Shown here: positions 25,911-34,965 of the stretch, piece after piece
Position numbering within the stretch: the first letter of the stretch is position 1
Layout: each line of letters begins with the position of its first letter
Assembly: GCF_020819595.1 (NCBI RefSeq)
Contig: NZ_JAJHNP010000006.1
Location: forward strand, 417,131 to 481,130
Source of the DNA: Streptomyces barringtoniae
GTDB lineage: Bacteria; Actinomycetota; Actinomycetes; Streptomycetales; Streptomycetaceae
Length of the DNA stretch: 64,000 bases
Direction: 5' to 3'
Notes under the pieces: generated by a model
Told to the model about the DNA's origin: nothing
Seen by the model: the letters and a program-made list of their open reading frames with translations, nothing else
Database searches by the model: none
Translations under genes and position numbers: made by a program

Positions 25911-27746
25911 TTACTCCGCCTGCAGCACCAGCAGGGCGAGGTCGTCCTCGAGCGGGCCCCCGCCGAAGTCGTCCACCAGGCGGCGGATCCTTTCCGCGAT
26001 CAGTTCGGCGCTGAGGCCGGCGCAGCCGGACAGGGCGCGGGCCAGGCCGTCGCCGTCGTCGAACTGGCGGGAGCCGGAGCGCCGCTCGGTCACCCCGTCG
26101 GTGACGCACAGCAGGCTGTCGCCGGGCCGCAGGTCGAGGGTCTCGCTGGTGTACGTCTCGTCCTCGACCACGCCGAGCAGGGTCTGCGGGCCGGCGGCGG
26201 TGCGCACGGTGCCGTCGGGGCTCAGGACGAGCGGGAGCGGGTGGCCGGCGGAGGCGAGTGTGCAGCGGATCCCGCCGTCGTACGGGGTCAGCTCGCCGTA
26301 GAGCAGGGACAGGAAGCGGGTCTGCGGGCCGTCCCCGGTGACCACCGGCCTGCCGCCGGCGGCGACGAGCGCGCGGGCGGCGGCGTCGGCGGCCTCGGTG
26401 GCGTCGTCCAGGAGGAGCTGGTTGAGGCGGTCGAGGACGTCGGCGACGCGGTAGCCCTCGCGGGCGAGGAGGCGCAGCCAGGGGCGGGCGAGGCCGATCA
26501 CGACCGCCGCCTCGGGCCCCTTGCCCTGGACGTCGCCGACGGCGAAGCACCAGCGGCCGTCACCGGCCGGGAACAGGTCGTAGAAGTCGCCGCTGGGACC
26601 GCCCTTGTCGCAGGGCTCGTAGACGAGTGCGCTGCTCACGCCGGGGATCTCGGCGACCGCGCCGGGCAGCAGGCCACGCTGCAGGACGGCGCTGATCGTG
26701 GCCTGGCGGGCGTACTGGCGGGCGGCGCCGATCGCGAGGGCGACGCGGCGGCCGAGGTCCTCCACGAGCCCGGTGACCTCGTCGGGGAAGTCGAGCAGCC
26801 CGCACCGGCCGATGACCAGCGTGCCGAGCGGCCGGCCGCCCGCGACCAGCCGGTACGACAGCGCCGTGCCGTCGGTGCCCTGCGGACCGAGCGCATGGCC
26901 GGGCCACGGGTACGGCTCGGGGCCGGAGCGCAGTCCCTCGTGCGGGCAGGGCGGCTCCTTCTCCAGCGCGCACCGCAGTTCCTCGATGCGGTTCTCGCTG
27001 GCGTGCCACACCCGGTCGGGACCGTCGGCGGCGCCGCCGCGGACGGTCGCCTCGTCCTCCAGCCACACCGCGCACCAGTCGGCGAGCCGGGGCACGATGA
27101 GCTGGCCGGTGAGGGCGGTGACCAGGTTCTCGTCCAGCTGCCCGGCGAGCAGGTCGGAGGCCTCCGCGAGGAAGGACAGCGCGCCCCGGCCGAGCCAGTC
27201 CCGGTCGCCGTCGGCGCGCTGCGGCTGCGGGGCCAGGTCCTCGGCGACCTCCAGGGCGGCGTCCGGGGCGGGGGCGTCCGGGTCCTCCACGCCTCCCGGG
27301 GGCAGCCGCGCCCAGACGGTCTTGGCGCCGGCACGGTAGGTGACGCCCCACGACTCGGCGAGCGTGGTGACCAGCCGCAGGCCGCGCCCGTACTCGGGGG
27401 TGTCGTACGGCCCGTCGCCGCCGAGCGGGTCGCGCGGGGCGCGGGAGGGATGCCGGTCGCCCACCTCCACCACGAACGCGCCGGTCTCCTCCACCAGCCA
27501 GCCGACCTCCACGTCGGTGCCGGCGTGCACGACGGCGTTGGTGACCAGCTCGCTGACGACGGCCATGGCGTCGTCGACGAGCCGCGCCGATATCCCGGAC
27601 ACCGCGGGCGCCTCGGCCAGGGCGGACCGCACCAGCGCACGAGCGGCGCCGGGCGCGAGAGGACTTCCGGGCAGCGTGGCCCGCCCCCGCACCTCCCGGG
27701 CCCGGGGCTCGCTGTCCCGCTGTGTCGGTATGGCCGCCATGTCCAT
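25911..27746 (-). CDS. SpoIIE-type PP2C phosphatase with anti-sigma-factor kinase and GAF domains
   Basis: A 611-residue three-domain regulator. An N-terminal HATPase_c/RsbW-like domain (residues ~25-152) has the N-box VSELVTNAVVHA and G-box YGRGLRLV. A GAF-like sensor follows at about 185-345. The C-terminal PP2C/SpoIIE phosphatase (375-611) has FAVGDVQGKG and LEDDLALLVLQ as metal-binding segments. It combines the kinase and phosphatase of a sigma-factor partner-switch in one chain. No anti-anti-sigma gene is adjacent, so the partner is unknown. It starts 18 bp from hemW on the same strand. Confidence 0.9.
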   Translation of the reverse strand: MDMAAIPTQRDSEPRAREVRGRATLPGSPLAPGAARALVRSALAEAPAVSGISARLVDDAMAVVSELVTNAVVHAGTDVEVGWLVEETGAFVVEVGDRHPSRAPRDPLGGDGPYDTPEYGRGLRLVTTLAESWGVTYRAGAKTVWARLPPGGVEDPDAPAPDAALEVAEDLAPQPQRADGDRDWLGRGALSFLAEASDLLAGQLDENLVTALTGQLIVPRLADWCAVWLEDEATVRGGAADGPDRVWHASENRIEELRCALEKEPPCPHEGLRSGPEPYPWPGHALGPQGTDGTALSYRLVAGGRPLGTLVIGRCGLLDFPDEVTGLVEDLGRRVALAIGAARQYARQATISAVLQRGLLPGAVAEIPGVSSALVYEPCDKGGPSGDFYDLFPAGDGRWCFAVGDVQGKGPEAAVVIGLARPWLRLLAREGYRVADVLDRLNQLLLDDATEAADAAARALVAAGGRPVVTGDGPQTRFLSLLYGELTPYDGGIRCTLASAGHPLPLVLSPDGTVRTAAGPQTLLGVVEDETYTSETLDLRPGDSLLCVTDGVTERRSGSRQFDDGDGLARALSGCAGLSAELIAERIRRLVDDFGGGPLEDDLALLVLQAE

Positions 27747-27944
27747 GCGGCCAGGGTGACAGACCGGGGGCAGCTATAAGCGTTGAGTCACTGAAGTGGA
27801 CAGAAGACGGCCACTTTCGAACGCCGGTGAGCGCAACTTACCCAGGGGCGGGGGCGGTACCCGAGATGCGGCTCCGCCGCATGGGGCCGAGCGGCCACGG
27901 AAACCCGCGGCCGCCTACGATCCCCCGCCCCTGCGGAAAGCGCC

Positions 27945-29819
27945 CTACTTCTCCCTCGTCCCGGCGTACATCTCGTCGATGAGGTGCTTGTACTCCCGCT
28001 CGACCACGGGCCGCTTCAGCTTCAGACTCGGCGTGATCTCCCCGTGCTCGACGTCGAGATCCCGCGGCAGCAGCCGGAACTTCTTGATCGTCTGCCACTT
28101 CTGGAGCCCGGCGTTGAGCTGCTGCACGTACCCGTCGACCATCTCCACCGTCTGCGGCGCGGCGACGACCTCCGCGTACGGCCTGCCCCCCAGCCCGTTC
28201 TCCTTCGCCCAGTCCAGGAGGGCGATCTCGTCCAGGGCGATGAGGGCGGTGCAGTAGTTCCGGTCGGCGCCGTGCACCAGGATGTTGGAGACGTACGGGC
28301 ACACCGCCTTGAACTGGCCCTCGACCTCGGCCGGGGCGACGTACTTGCCGCCGGAGGTCTTGATGAGGTCCTTCTTGCGGTCGGTGATGCGCAGATAGCC
28401 GTCGGGCGAGAGCTCGCCGATGTCGCCGGTGTGGAACCAGCCGTCGGTCTCCAGCACCTCGGCGGTCTTCTCGGGCAGCCCGTGGTAGCCCTCCATGATG
28501 CCGGGGCCGCGCAGCAGGATCTCGCCGTCGTCGGCGATGCGCACCTCGGTGCCGGGCAGCGGCTTGCCGACCGTGCCGGTGCGGTAGGCCTCGCCGGGGT
28601 TGACGAAGGAGGCGGCGGAGGACTCGGTGAGCCCGTAGCCCTCCAGGATGTGGATGCCGGCGCCGGCGAAGAAGTAGCCGATCTCGGGCGCGAGGGCGGA
28701 GGCGCCGGAGACGCAGGCCCGCAGCCGGCCGCCGAAGGCCTCGCGGAGCTTGCCGTAGACGAGGGTGTCGGCGACCTTGTGCTTGGCGCCGAGACTGAAG
28801 GGCACCGCGGCGGTGCCGGTGCGCCGGAAGTTGTCCTGGCTCACCTTGGCGTACTCGCGGGCGACCTCGGCGGCCCACTGGAAGATCTTGTACTTGGCCG
28901 GGCCGCCCTCGCGGGCCTTGGCGGCGACGCCGTTGTAGACCTTCTCGAAGATGCGCGGCACGGCCGCCATGTACGTCGGCTGCACCACCGGAAGGTTCTC
29001 GATGATCTTGTCGACGCGGCCGTCGACGGCGGTGACGTGGCCGACCTCGATCTGGCCGGAGGTGAGCACCTTGCCGAAGACGTGCGCGAGCGGCAGCCAC
29101 AGGTACTGCACATCGTCCATGGTGACAAGGCCGGTCGCGGCGATCGCCTTCGCCATGTACGCCCAGTTGTCGTGCGGGAGCCTGACTCCCTTGGGGCGGC
29201 CGGTGGTGCCGGAGGTGTAGATGAGGGTGGCGAGCTGTTCCTTCTTGATCGCGCCGACCCGCTCCTTGATCAGCGACGGGTGGGTCTCCAGGTAGGCCGC
29301 TCCGCGCCGCTCCAGCTCCGCGAGCGTGATCACCCAGTCGCTCGTCTCCGCGCCCGCCGCGTCGATGACGACGACCTTGGTCAGCTCGGGCAGCTCGGCG
29401 CGCTTCTCGAGCGCCTTGGCGACCTGGGCCGCGTCCTCGGCGATCAGCACCCGGCTCTCGGAGTCCGAGAGGATGAAGGCGGACTCGTCCGCGTTGGTCT
29501 GCGGGTAGACGGTGGTCGTGGCGCCACCGGCGCACATGATGCCGAGGTCGGCGAGGATCCACTCCACCCGGGTGGAGGAGGCGAGCGCCACCCGCTGCTC
29601 GGGCTGCACGCCCAGCTCGATGAGGCCGGCCGCGATCGCGTACACGCGCTCGGCCGCCTGCGCCCAGCTGAGCGACTTCCAGTCGTCGGGGCCCTGGCCG
29701 GACGCAGGAGGCACCGGGTACCGGTAGGCCTCGGCGTCCGGTGTGGCCGCCACGCGCTCCAGGAAGAGGGCCGCCACGGACGGCGGACGGTTCTCGATCA
29801 AGGTCTGTGTGTCGCTCAC
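27945..29819 (-). CDS. Long-chain fatty-acid-CoA ligase (FadD15-like)
   Basis: A 624-residue AMP-forming acyl-CoA synthetase. The P-loop YTSGTTGRPKG is at residues 201-211. HILEGYGLTESSA near 400 and GWFHTGDIGELSPDGYLRITDRKKDLIKTSGGK near 488-520 (motifs A5-A8) follow, and TPSLKLKRPVV near the end gives the catalytic-lysine region. Length and motifs fit the FadD15/long-chain clade. The GTG start at 29819 follows GGAGG six bases upstream. A perfect palindrome at 29912, about 95 bp upstream, may be its operator. Confidence 0.92.
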   Translation of the reverse strand: MSDTQTLIENRPPSVAALFLERVAATPDAEAYRYPVPPASGQGPDDWKSLSWAQAAERVYAIAAGLIELGVQPEQRVALASSTRVEWILADLGIMCAGGATTTVYPQTNADESAFILSDSESRVLIAEDAAQVAKALEKRAELPELTKVVVIDAAGAETSDWVITLAELERRGAAYLETHPSLIKERVGAIKKEQLATLIYTSGTTGRPKGVRLPHDNWAYMAKAIAATGLVTMDDVQYLWLPLAHVFGKVLTSGQIEVGHVTAVDGRVDKIIENLPVVQPTYMAAVPRIFEKVYNGVAAKAREGGPAKYKIFQWAAEVAREYAKVSQDNFRRTGTAAVPFSLGAKHKVADTLVYGKLREAFGGRLRACVSGASALAPEIGYFFAGAGIHILEGYGLTESSAASFVNPGEAYRTGTVGKPLPGTEVRIADDGEILLRGPGIMEGYHGLPEKTAEVLETDGWFHTGDIGELSPDGYLRITDRKKDLIKTSGGKYVAPAEVEGQFKAVCPYVSNILVHGADRNYCTALIALDEIALLDWAKENGLGGRPYAEVVAAPQTVEMVDGYVQQLNAGLQKWQTIKKFRLLPRDLDVEHGEITPSLKLKRPVVEREYKHLIDEMYAGTREK

Positions 29820-29911
29820 GACATCCTCCGGGGGCCCGCGACGGTGCGGCTGACTCGGTGCGGCTGGGTTAACTCACGGTGGGGGTTCGTGCGGGTACTT
29901 CACGTTGTTTA

Positions 29912-29921
29912 ACTCGCGAGT
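29912..29921. promoter_or_regulatory. Palindrome ACTCGCGAGT upstream of the acyl-CoA ligase
   Basis: A perfect 10-bp palindrome set in TTAACTCGCGAGTAAC, with a further TTAACTCACG at 29870. It is inside the ligase promoter region and looks like a TetR-type operator. The regulator is not in this window. Confidence 0.45.
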
Positions 29922-30017
29922 AACTATCGAGCAGGGATCAGAGTAAGCCGCGACCGGCCGCTGCGTAAGGGGCTTCGGCCTGTCACTTTCCACGCAGAGC
30001 GACGCTACGCACGCGTA

Positions 30018-30049
30018 GGGGCCCGCCGCGCTTTTGCGCGACGGACCCC
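30018..30049 (-). terminator. lepA terminator hairpin
   Basis: A 14-bp stem (30018-30031 with 30036-30049, two G-U pairs) closed by a four-base loop, 42 bp beyond the lepA stop codon on the minus strand. Confidence 0.8.
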
Positions 30050-30090
30050 CTTGTGTCCCGTTTATGGACGTAACCCGTTGTTACCGCTGG

Positions 30091-31965
30091 TTACTTCTTG
30101 CCCTTGGCCGACCCCGCACTGTCATCGCTGGACAGGACGGCGATGAAGGCTTCCTGCGGAACCTCCACGGAACCCACCATCTTCATCCGCTTCTTGCCTT
30201 CCTTCTGCTTCTCCAGCAGCTTCCGCTTACGGGAGATGTCACCGCCGTAGCACTTGGCGAGAACGTCCTTGCGGATGGCGCGGATGGTCTCGCGGGCGAT
30301 GACCCGGGAGCCGATGGCGGCCTGCACCGGCACCTCGAAGGCCTGCCGCGGGATCAGCTCCTTGAGCTTGGCGACGAGCCGCACGCCGTACGCGTACGCC
30401 TGGTCCCTGTGGGTGATCGCGGAGAACGCGTCGACCTTGTCGCCGTGCAGCAGGATGTCGACCTTGACCAGGGAGCTGGTCTGCTCGCCGGTGGGCTCGT
30501 AGTCGAGGGAGGCGTAGCCGCGGGTCTTGGACTTCAGCTGGTCGAAGAAGTCGAAGACGATCTCCGCGAGCGGCAGCGTGTAGCGGATCTCGACACGGTC
30601 CTCCGAGAGGTAGTCCATGCCGAGCAGGGTGCCGCGCCGGGTCTGGCACAGCTCCATGATCGAGCCGATGAACTCGGTGGGCGCGAGGATGGTGGCCCGC
30701 ACGACCGGCTCGAAGACCTCGTTGATCTTGCCCTCGGGGAACTCGCTCGGGTTGGTGACCGTGTGCTCGCTGCCGTCCTCCATGACCACGCGGTAGACCA
30801 CGTTGGGGGCGGTGGCGATCAGGTCGAGGCCGAACTCGCGCTCCAGCCGCTCCCGGATCACGTCCAGGTGCAGCAGACCGAGGAAGCCGACACGGAAGCC
30901 GAAGCCGAGGGCGGCGGAGGTCTCCGGCTCGTAGACCAGCGCGGCGTCGTTGAGCTGCAGCTTGTCCAGGGCCTCGCGCAGCTCGGGGTAGTCGGAGCCG
31001 TCGAGCGGATACAGACCGGAGAAGACCATGGGCTTCGGGTCCTTGTACCCTCCGAGCGCCTCCGTCGCCCCCTTGCTCTGGCTGGTGACGGTGTCACCGA
31101 CCTTGGACTGCCGGACGTCCTTCACACCGGTGATGAGGTAACCCACCTCGCCGACGCCGAGGCCGTCGGCCGGCAGCATCTCGGGCGAGCTGACGCCGAT
31201 CTCCAGCAGCTCGTGCGTGGCGCCGGTCGACATCATCCTGATGCGCTCGCGCTTGTTGAGCTGGCCGTCGATGACACGGACGTACGTCACGACACCGCGG
31301 TAGGAGTCGTAGACGGAGTCGAAGATCATCGCGCGGGCGGGCGCGTCGGCGACCCCGACCGGTGCCGGGATCTCCTTGACGACCTTGTTCAGGAGCGCGT
31401 CGACCCCGAGACCGGTCTTCGCGGAGACCTTGAGGACGTCCTCCGGGTCGCAGCCGACCAGGTTCGCCAGCTCCTCGGCGAACTTCTCCGGCTGGGCGGC
31501 CGGCAGGTCGATCTTGTTCAGTACGGGGATGATCGTGAGGTCGTTCTCCATCGCCAGGTAGAGGTTGGCGAGGGTCTGAGCCTCGATGCCCTGGGCGGCG
31601 TCGACGAGGAGGATGGTCCCCTCACAAGCGGCGAGCGACCGCGAGACCTCGTAGGTGAAGTCGACGTGCCCCGGGGTGTCGATCATGTTGAGGATGTGGG
31701 TCGTGCCCTGGTCGGGGCCCTCGGTGGGGGCCCAGGGCAGACGCACCGCCTGGGACTTGATCGTGATGCCGCGCTCGCGCTCGATGTCCATCCGGTCGAG
31801 GTACTGAGCACGCATCTGCCGCTGCTCGACCACACCGGTCAGCTGGAGCATCCGGTCGGCGAGTGTGGACTTGCCGTGGTCGATGTGCGCGATGATGCAG
31901 AAATTGCGGATCAGAGCCGGGGCGGTACGGCTCGGCTCGGGCACATGGTTAGGGGTCGCGGGCAC
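30091..31965 (-). CDS. lepA: Elongation factor 4 (LepA)
   Basis: A 624-residue translational GTPase that back-translocates or remodels stalled ribosomes. G motifs are AHIDHGKST near residue 25, [11 protein letters not shown] near 96 and NKID near 150. The LepA-specific C-terminal domain begins near 500 and ends in a basic tail with [19 protein letters not shown] 31965 is chosen (family start ..[12 protein letters not shown]) with AGGA upstream; an in-frame ATG at 32025 would add 20 unrelated residues. It is divergent from rpsT, a common arrangement. Confidence 0.97.
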   Translation of the reverse strand: MPATPNHVPEPSRTAPALIRNFCIIAHIDHGKSTLADRMLQLTGVVEQRQMRAQYLDRMDIERERGITIKSQAVRLPWAPTEGPDQGTTHILNMIDTPGHVDFTYEVSRSLAACEGTILLVDAAQGIEAQTLANLYLAMENDLTIIPVLNKIDLPAAQPEKFAEELANLVGCDPEDVLKVSAKTGLGVDALLNKVVKEIPAPVGVADAPARAMIFDSVYDSYRGVVTYVRVIDGQLNKRERIRMMSTGATHELLEIGVSSPEMLPADGLGVGEVGYLITGVKDVRQSKVGDTVTSQSKGATEALGGYKDPKPMVFSGLYPLDGSDYPELREALDKLQLNDAALVYEPETSAALGFGFRVGFLGLLHLDVIRERLEREFGLDLIATAPNVVYRVVMEDGSEHTVTNPSEFPEGKINEVFEPVVRATILAPTEFIGSIMELCQTRRGTLLGMDYLSEDRVEIRYTLPLAEIVFDFFDQLKSKTRGYASLDYEPTGEQTSSLVKVDILLHGDKVDAFSAITHRDQAYAYGVRLVAKLKELIPRQAFEVPVQAAIGSRVIARETIRAIRKDVLAKCYGGDISRKRKLLEKQKEGKKRMKMVGSVEVPQEAFIAVLSSDDSAGSAKGKK

Positions 31966-32054
31966 GCAGGGTCCTGTCTCTTGAGGCGCCTTATGCCTCG
32001 GGTCGGATCGATACGTAGTCTCCATGGTCCCACGCGGAGGGACCGGGCACCGTT

Positions 32055-32084
32055 TTGGGCCGCTCGCAGGGCCACTGGTACTGT
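32055..32084 (+). promoter_or_regulatory. Candidate rpsT promoter
   Basis: TTGGGC (32055-32060) and TACTGT (32079-32084) are separated by 18 bp, a plausible -35/-10 pair about 108 bp before the rpsT start. Confidence 0.5.
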
Positions 32085-32092
32085 AGATGGCT

Positions 32093-32121
32093 GTGCCTCA
32101 TGCCCTCTCAGCGCGAGGCAC
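32093..32121 (+). promoter_or_regulatory. 5'-leader hairpin of rpsT mRNA
   Basis: GTGCCTC (32093-32099) pairs perfectly with GAGGCAC (32115-32121). If the promoter above is used, this hairpin lies at the very 5' end of the transcript and could stabilise it or mediate S20 autoregulation. The function is inferred. Confidence 0.4.
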
Positions 32122-32191
32122 GTCCGAGAAATTTTGGATCACCGGTACGGGACCCGCGCGGCCCCGCACCAGAACCTGAAAAGGCTCCTTC

Positions 32192-32458
32192 GTGGCGAAC
32201 ATCAAGTCCCAGATCAAGCGGATCAAGACCAACGAGAAGGCTCGGCTGCGCAACAAGGCCGTCAAGTCCTCCCTGAAGACCGCGATCCGCAAGGCCCGCG
32301 AGGCCGCTGCCGCGGGTGACGTCGAGAAGGCCACCGAGCTGCAGCGCGCTGCCGCGCGTGCGCTCGACAAGGCCGTCTCGAAGGGCGTCATCCACAAGAA
32401 CCAGGCCGCCAACAAGAAGTCGGCGCTTGCTTCCAAGGTCACGTCCCTCAAGGGCTGA
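32192..32458 (+). CDS. rpsT: 30S ribosomal protein S20
   Basis: An 88-residue basic protein of the small subunit that binds the 5' domain of 16S rRNA. It has the family opening [20 protein letters not shown] and the conserved end [19 protein letters not shown]. It starts at GTG 32192 with AAAAGG seven bases upstream. It is transcribed alone, away from lepA, and closed by a strong hairpin at 32584. The next gene on this strand is over 12 kb away. Confidence 0.98.
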   Translation: MANIKSQIKRIKTNEKARLRNKAVKSSLKTAIRKAREAAAAGDVEKATELQRAAARALDKAVSKGVIHKNQAANKKSALASKVTSLKG

Positions 32459-32583
32459 ACCTCCTCTTTGATCTGACCGCCGGAAGGACCCAGAGCGGGC
32501 CCTCTCTCATCCGCTCCCGCCCGGCACCCCGGATTCGCACGCGGCCTGCGTTCGCCACGCGGGTGCGAGTCCACCAGCTTGAT

Positions 32584-32634
32584 CCGAAGGCCCCGGCACC
32601 CTCCCTTCCCCAGGGCGGCCACCGGGGCCTTCGG
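32584..32634 (+). terminator. rpsT terminator
   Basis: A perfect 13-bp stem, CCGAAGGCCCCGG (32584-32596) with CCGGGGCCTTCGG (32622-32634). A second weaker inverted repeat (TCGCAC/GTGCGA) lies just before it around 32535-32570. Confidence 0.85.
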
Positions 32635-32774
32635 CATGCGCCCTTCCCTTCGACGACCGGGCCGCGCAGAACGGCTCGCGCTGCGCCGCCTGCGGCCAAC
32701 GCCCAGGATCCTCTGCGGCTGCTACTCCTGGCCGACTGGGCTGCTACTCCCGGCCGACTGGGCTGCCCCTCCCG

Positions 32775-33528
32775 GATCGGCGCCAAACCCGCCCAGGTCG
32801 GCTACGAACCCGCCCGGGTCGGCTACGAACCCACCCAGGTCGGCGACGAACCCACCCAGGTCGGCGACGAACCCACCCGGGTCGGCGCCGAGTGGTCCCG
32901 GGACGGGGCCGGAGCAGCCGGGTGCGACGTCGGAGCAGCCCGGGTCGATGCCGAATCCGCTCGGGCTGCGCCGGATCAGCGCGGGGCGGCGCCGAGTTCG
33001 CGCTGTGTCGTCGGCGGAGCAGCCCTGGACCGGTACCGGTGCGCCCTGGAGTGTCGGCGGATCAGCCGGGCCGGTGCCGGTGGGCCCAGGTCGGCGGCGG
33101 AGCAACCCGGAGCGGCGCCCAGTTCAGCCCTGTCGTTGCGTTGCGGAGCCCGGGCCGGTGCCGGTGCGCCCTGGGGCATCGGCGGAGCAGCCCCGGGCCG
33201 GAGCCGGTCCGGCCCAGGTCGGCGCGGCGGCGGTCAGCTCCAGGTCGACGCCAGAGCAGACCTGGTCGATGCCGAATCGGCCCCAGGCGGCGCCGGATCA
33301 GCGCAGGGCGGCGCCGAGTTCGCGCTGCGTCGTCGGCGGATCAACCCCGGGCCGGAGCCGGTGCCGGTGGGCCCAGGTCGGCGGCGGAGCAACCCGGAGC
33401 GGCGCCCAGTTCAGCCCTGTCGTTGCGTTGCGGAGCCCTGGGCCGGTGCCGGTGCGCCCTGGGGCATCGGCGGAGCAGCCCCGGGCCGGAGCCGGTCCGG
33501 CCAGGACGGCGCGGCGGCGGTCAGCTCC
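32775..33528. repeat. Intergenic repeat array between rpsT and holA
   Basis: Two repeat scales are visible in a GC-rich stretch without a credible gene. Six tandem 21-bp units (each beginning GGTCGGC-ACGAACCC or a close variant) fill 32775-32900. Downstream, a ~171-bp block at 33071-33241 recurs at 33358-33528 with only a few differences. The ~70 bp before each copy (from ~32943 and ~33263) are also related, so a ~290-bp segment was duplicated. The second copy ends inside the last codons of holA. Shorter motifs such as GGCGGAGCAGCCC recur throughout. Confidence 0.85.
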
Positions 33529-34510
33529 GGCCTCTCGACCGCGCTGCCCGGGCGATCGTCACGACCGCCTTCTCCAGGGCGTACTCGGGATCGTCGCCCC
33601 CGCCCTTCACCCCGGCGTCGGCCTCGGCAACGGCACGCATCGCCACCGCGACCCCGTCCGGCGTCCACCCCCTCATCTGCTGTCGCACCCGATCGATCTT
33701 CCACGGCGGCATCCCCAGCTCCCGGGCCAGATCGGCCGGCCGCCCCCCGCGCGCGGAGGACAGCTTCCCGATCGCCCGCACGCCCTGGGCCAGCGCACTG
33801 GTGATCATCACCGGCGCCACGCCAGTCGCCAGCGACCATCTGAGCGCCTCCAGCGCCTCCGCCGTACGCCCCTCCACGGCCCGGTCGGCGACCGTGAAAC
33901 TGGAGGCCTCGGCACGGCCGGTGTAGTACCGCCCGACGACCGCCTCGTCGATCGTCCCCTCCACGTCGGCGACCAGCTGGGAGACCGCCGAGGCCAGCTC
34001 CCGCAGATCGCTGCCGACGGCGTCGCACAGCGCCTGGCACGCCTCAGGCGTGGCCGATCGCCCGAAGGAGCGGAACTCCCCTCGCACGAAGGCCAGCCGG
34101 TCCGCCGGCCTGGTCATCTTCGGACAGGCCACCTCCCGCGCTCCCGCCTTGCGCGCGGCGTCGAGCAGCCCCTTGCCCTTGGCCCCGCCCGCGTGCAGCA
34201 GCACGAGCGTGATCTCCTCGGCGGGCGACCCGAGATATGCCTTCACGTCCTTGACCGTGTCGGCGGACAGGTCCTGCGCATTGCGTACGACCACGACTTT
34301 CCGCTCGGCGAAGAGCGAAGGACTGGTGAGCTCGGCGAGCGTGCCGGGCTGCAACTGGTCCGGGGTGAGGTCGCGTACGTCCGTGTCGGCGTCGGCGGCC
34401 TTGGCGGCGGCCACCACCTCCTGCACGGCACGGTCGAGCAGGAGGTCCTCCTGGCCCACGGCGAGCGTCACCGGGGCGAGAGGGTCGTCATTCGCAGTCT
34501 TCCTGGCCAT
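33521..34510 (-). CDS. holA: DNA polymerase III subunit delta
   Basis: A 329-residue clamp-loader subunit that opens the beta clamp. It has the delta-type AAA+ fold with PVTLAVGQEDLLLDRAVQEV at the N-terminus, FAERKVVVVRNAQDLSAD near 70-87, and the C-terminal helical collar (GMPPWKIDRVRQQMRGW near residue 275). As usual for delta it lacks a Walker A motif. ATG 34510 is chosen over in-frame ATGs at 34522 and 34540. Its last codons are embedded in the second copy of the repeat array, so C-terminal length may vary between strains. Confidence 0.93.
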   Translation of the reverse strand: MARKTANDDPLAPVTLAVGQEDLLLDRAVQEVVAAAKAADADTDVRDLTPDQLQPGTLAELTSPSLFAERKVVVVRNAQDLSADTVKDVKAYLGSPAEEITLVLLHAGGAKGKGLLDAARKAGAREVACPKMTRPADRLAFVRGEFRSFGRSATPEACQALCDAVGSDLRELASAVSQLVADVEGTIDEAVVGRYYTGRAEASSFTVADRAVEGRTAEALEALRWSLATGVAPVMITSALAQGVRAIGKLSSARGGRPADLARELGMPPWKIDRVRQQMRGWTPDGVAVAMRAVAEADAGVKGGGDDPEYALEKAVVTIARAARSRGRS

Positions 34511-34597
34511 CACCGACAGCATCCCACGCGGCACTGACAACGAACCGGCCCCGGCACCCCGACCGGTCCCGGACAGGACCCGGAGTCCGCCTCGGGG

Positions 34598-34843
34598 TCA
34601 CGGCTCCTCACGCCAGCCGTCCCACTCCGCTGCGAACTCGTCGAGCTCGGCCGGATCAAGCCGTGCGTCCTCGTCCCGCAGGACCACCAGCCACTGCGCG
34701 TCCTCGGCGTCGTCCTCGCCGGCCAGCGCGTCCCGGACGAGCCGGGGCTCCTCGTCCAGCCCGAACCGCTCCCCGAGCGCCCCCGCCACCTCCTCGGCGG
34801 CATCCCGGTCGGGCAGCACCAGCACGTGTCTCACATCGCTCAC
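34598..34843 (-). CDS. Small acidic protein of unknown function
   Basis: 81 residues from GTG 34843, with GGAG nine bases upstream. It opens with a hydrophobic strand (VRHVLVLPDRD) and is then rich in Asp/Glu (ALAGEDDAEDAQWLVVLRDEDARLDPAELDEF), so strongly acidic. It looks like a single-domain cytoplasmic protein. It lies between the arylamine acetyltransferase and holA on the same strand. No family is recognised. Confidence 0.7.
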   Translation of the reverse strand: MSDVRHVLVLPDRDAAEEVAGALGERFGLDEEPRLVRDALAGEDDAEDAQWLVVLRDEDARLDPAELDEFAAEWDGWREEP

Positions 34844-34965
34844 GGGCCCATTCTCCGGCACCGCAGGTGAACCGAACCGCCAGGCGAGGCCTCGGGTACG
34901 GGCAGAAGGCAACAGGGGCCGCGCCCATATCGCGGGAATCAGCACAAGCTCGGAACTGATCCGGA

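Noticed and set aside
32775..32900. 21-bp tandem units as a CRISPR array
   Set aside because: Units are contiguous with no unique spacers, and no cas genes are present.
32722..33105. Minus-strand ORF in the repeat array encoding GGFVADL repeats
   Set aside because: Its heptapeptide pattern is just the translation of the 21-bp tandem repeat; there is no ribosome site and no conserved sequence outside the repeats.
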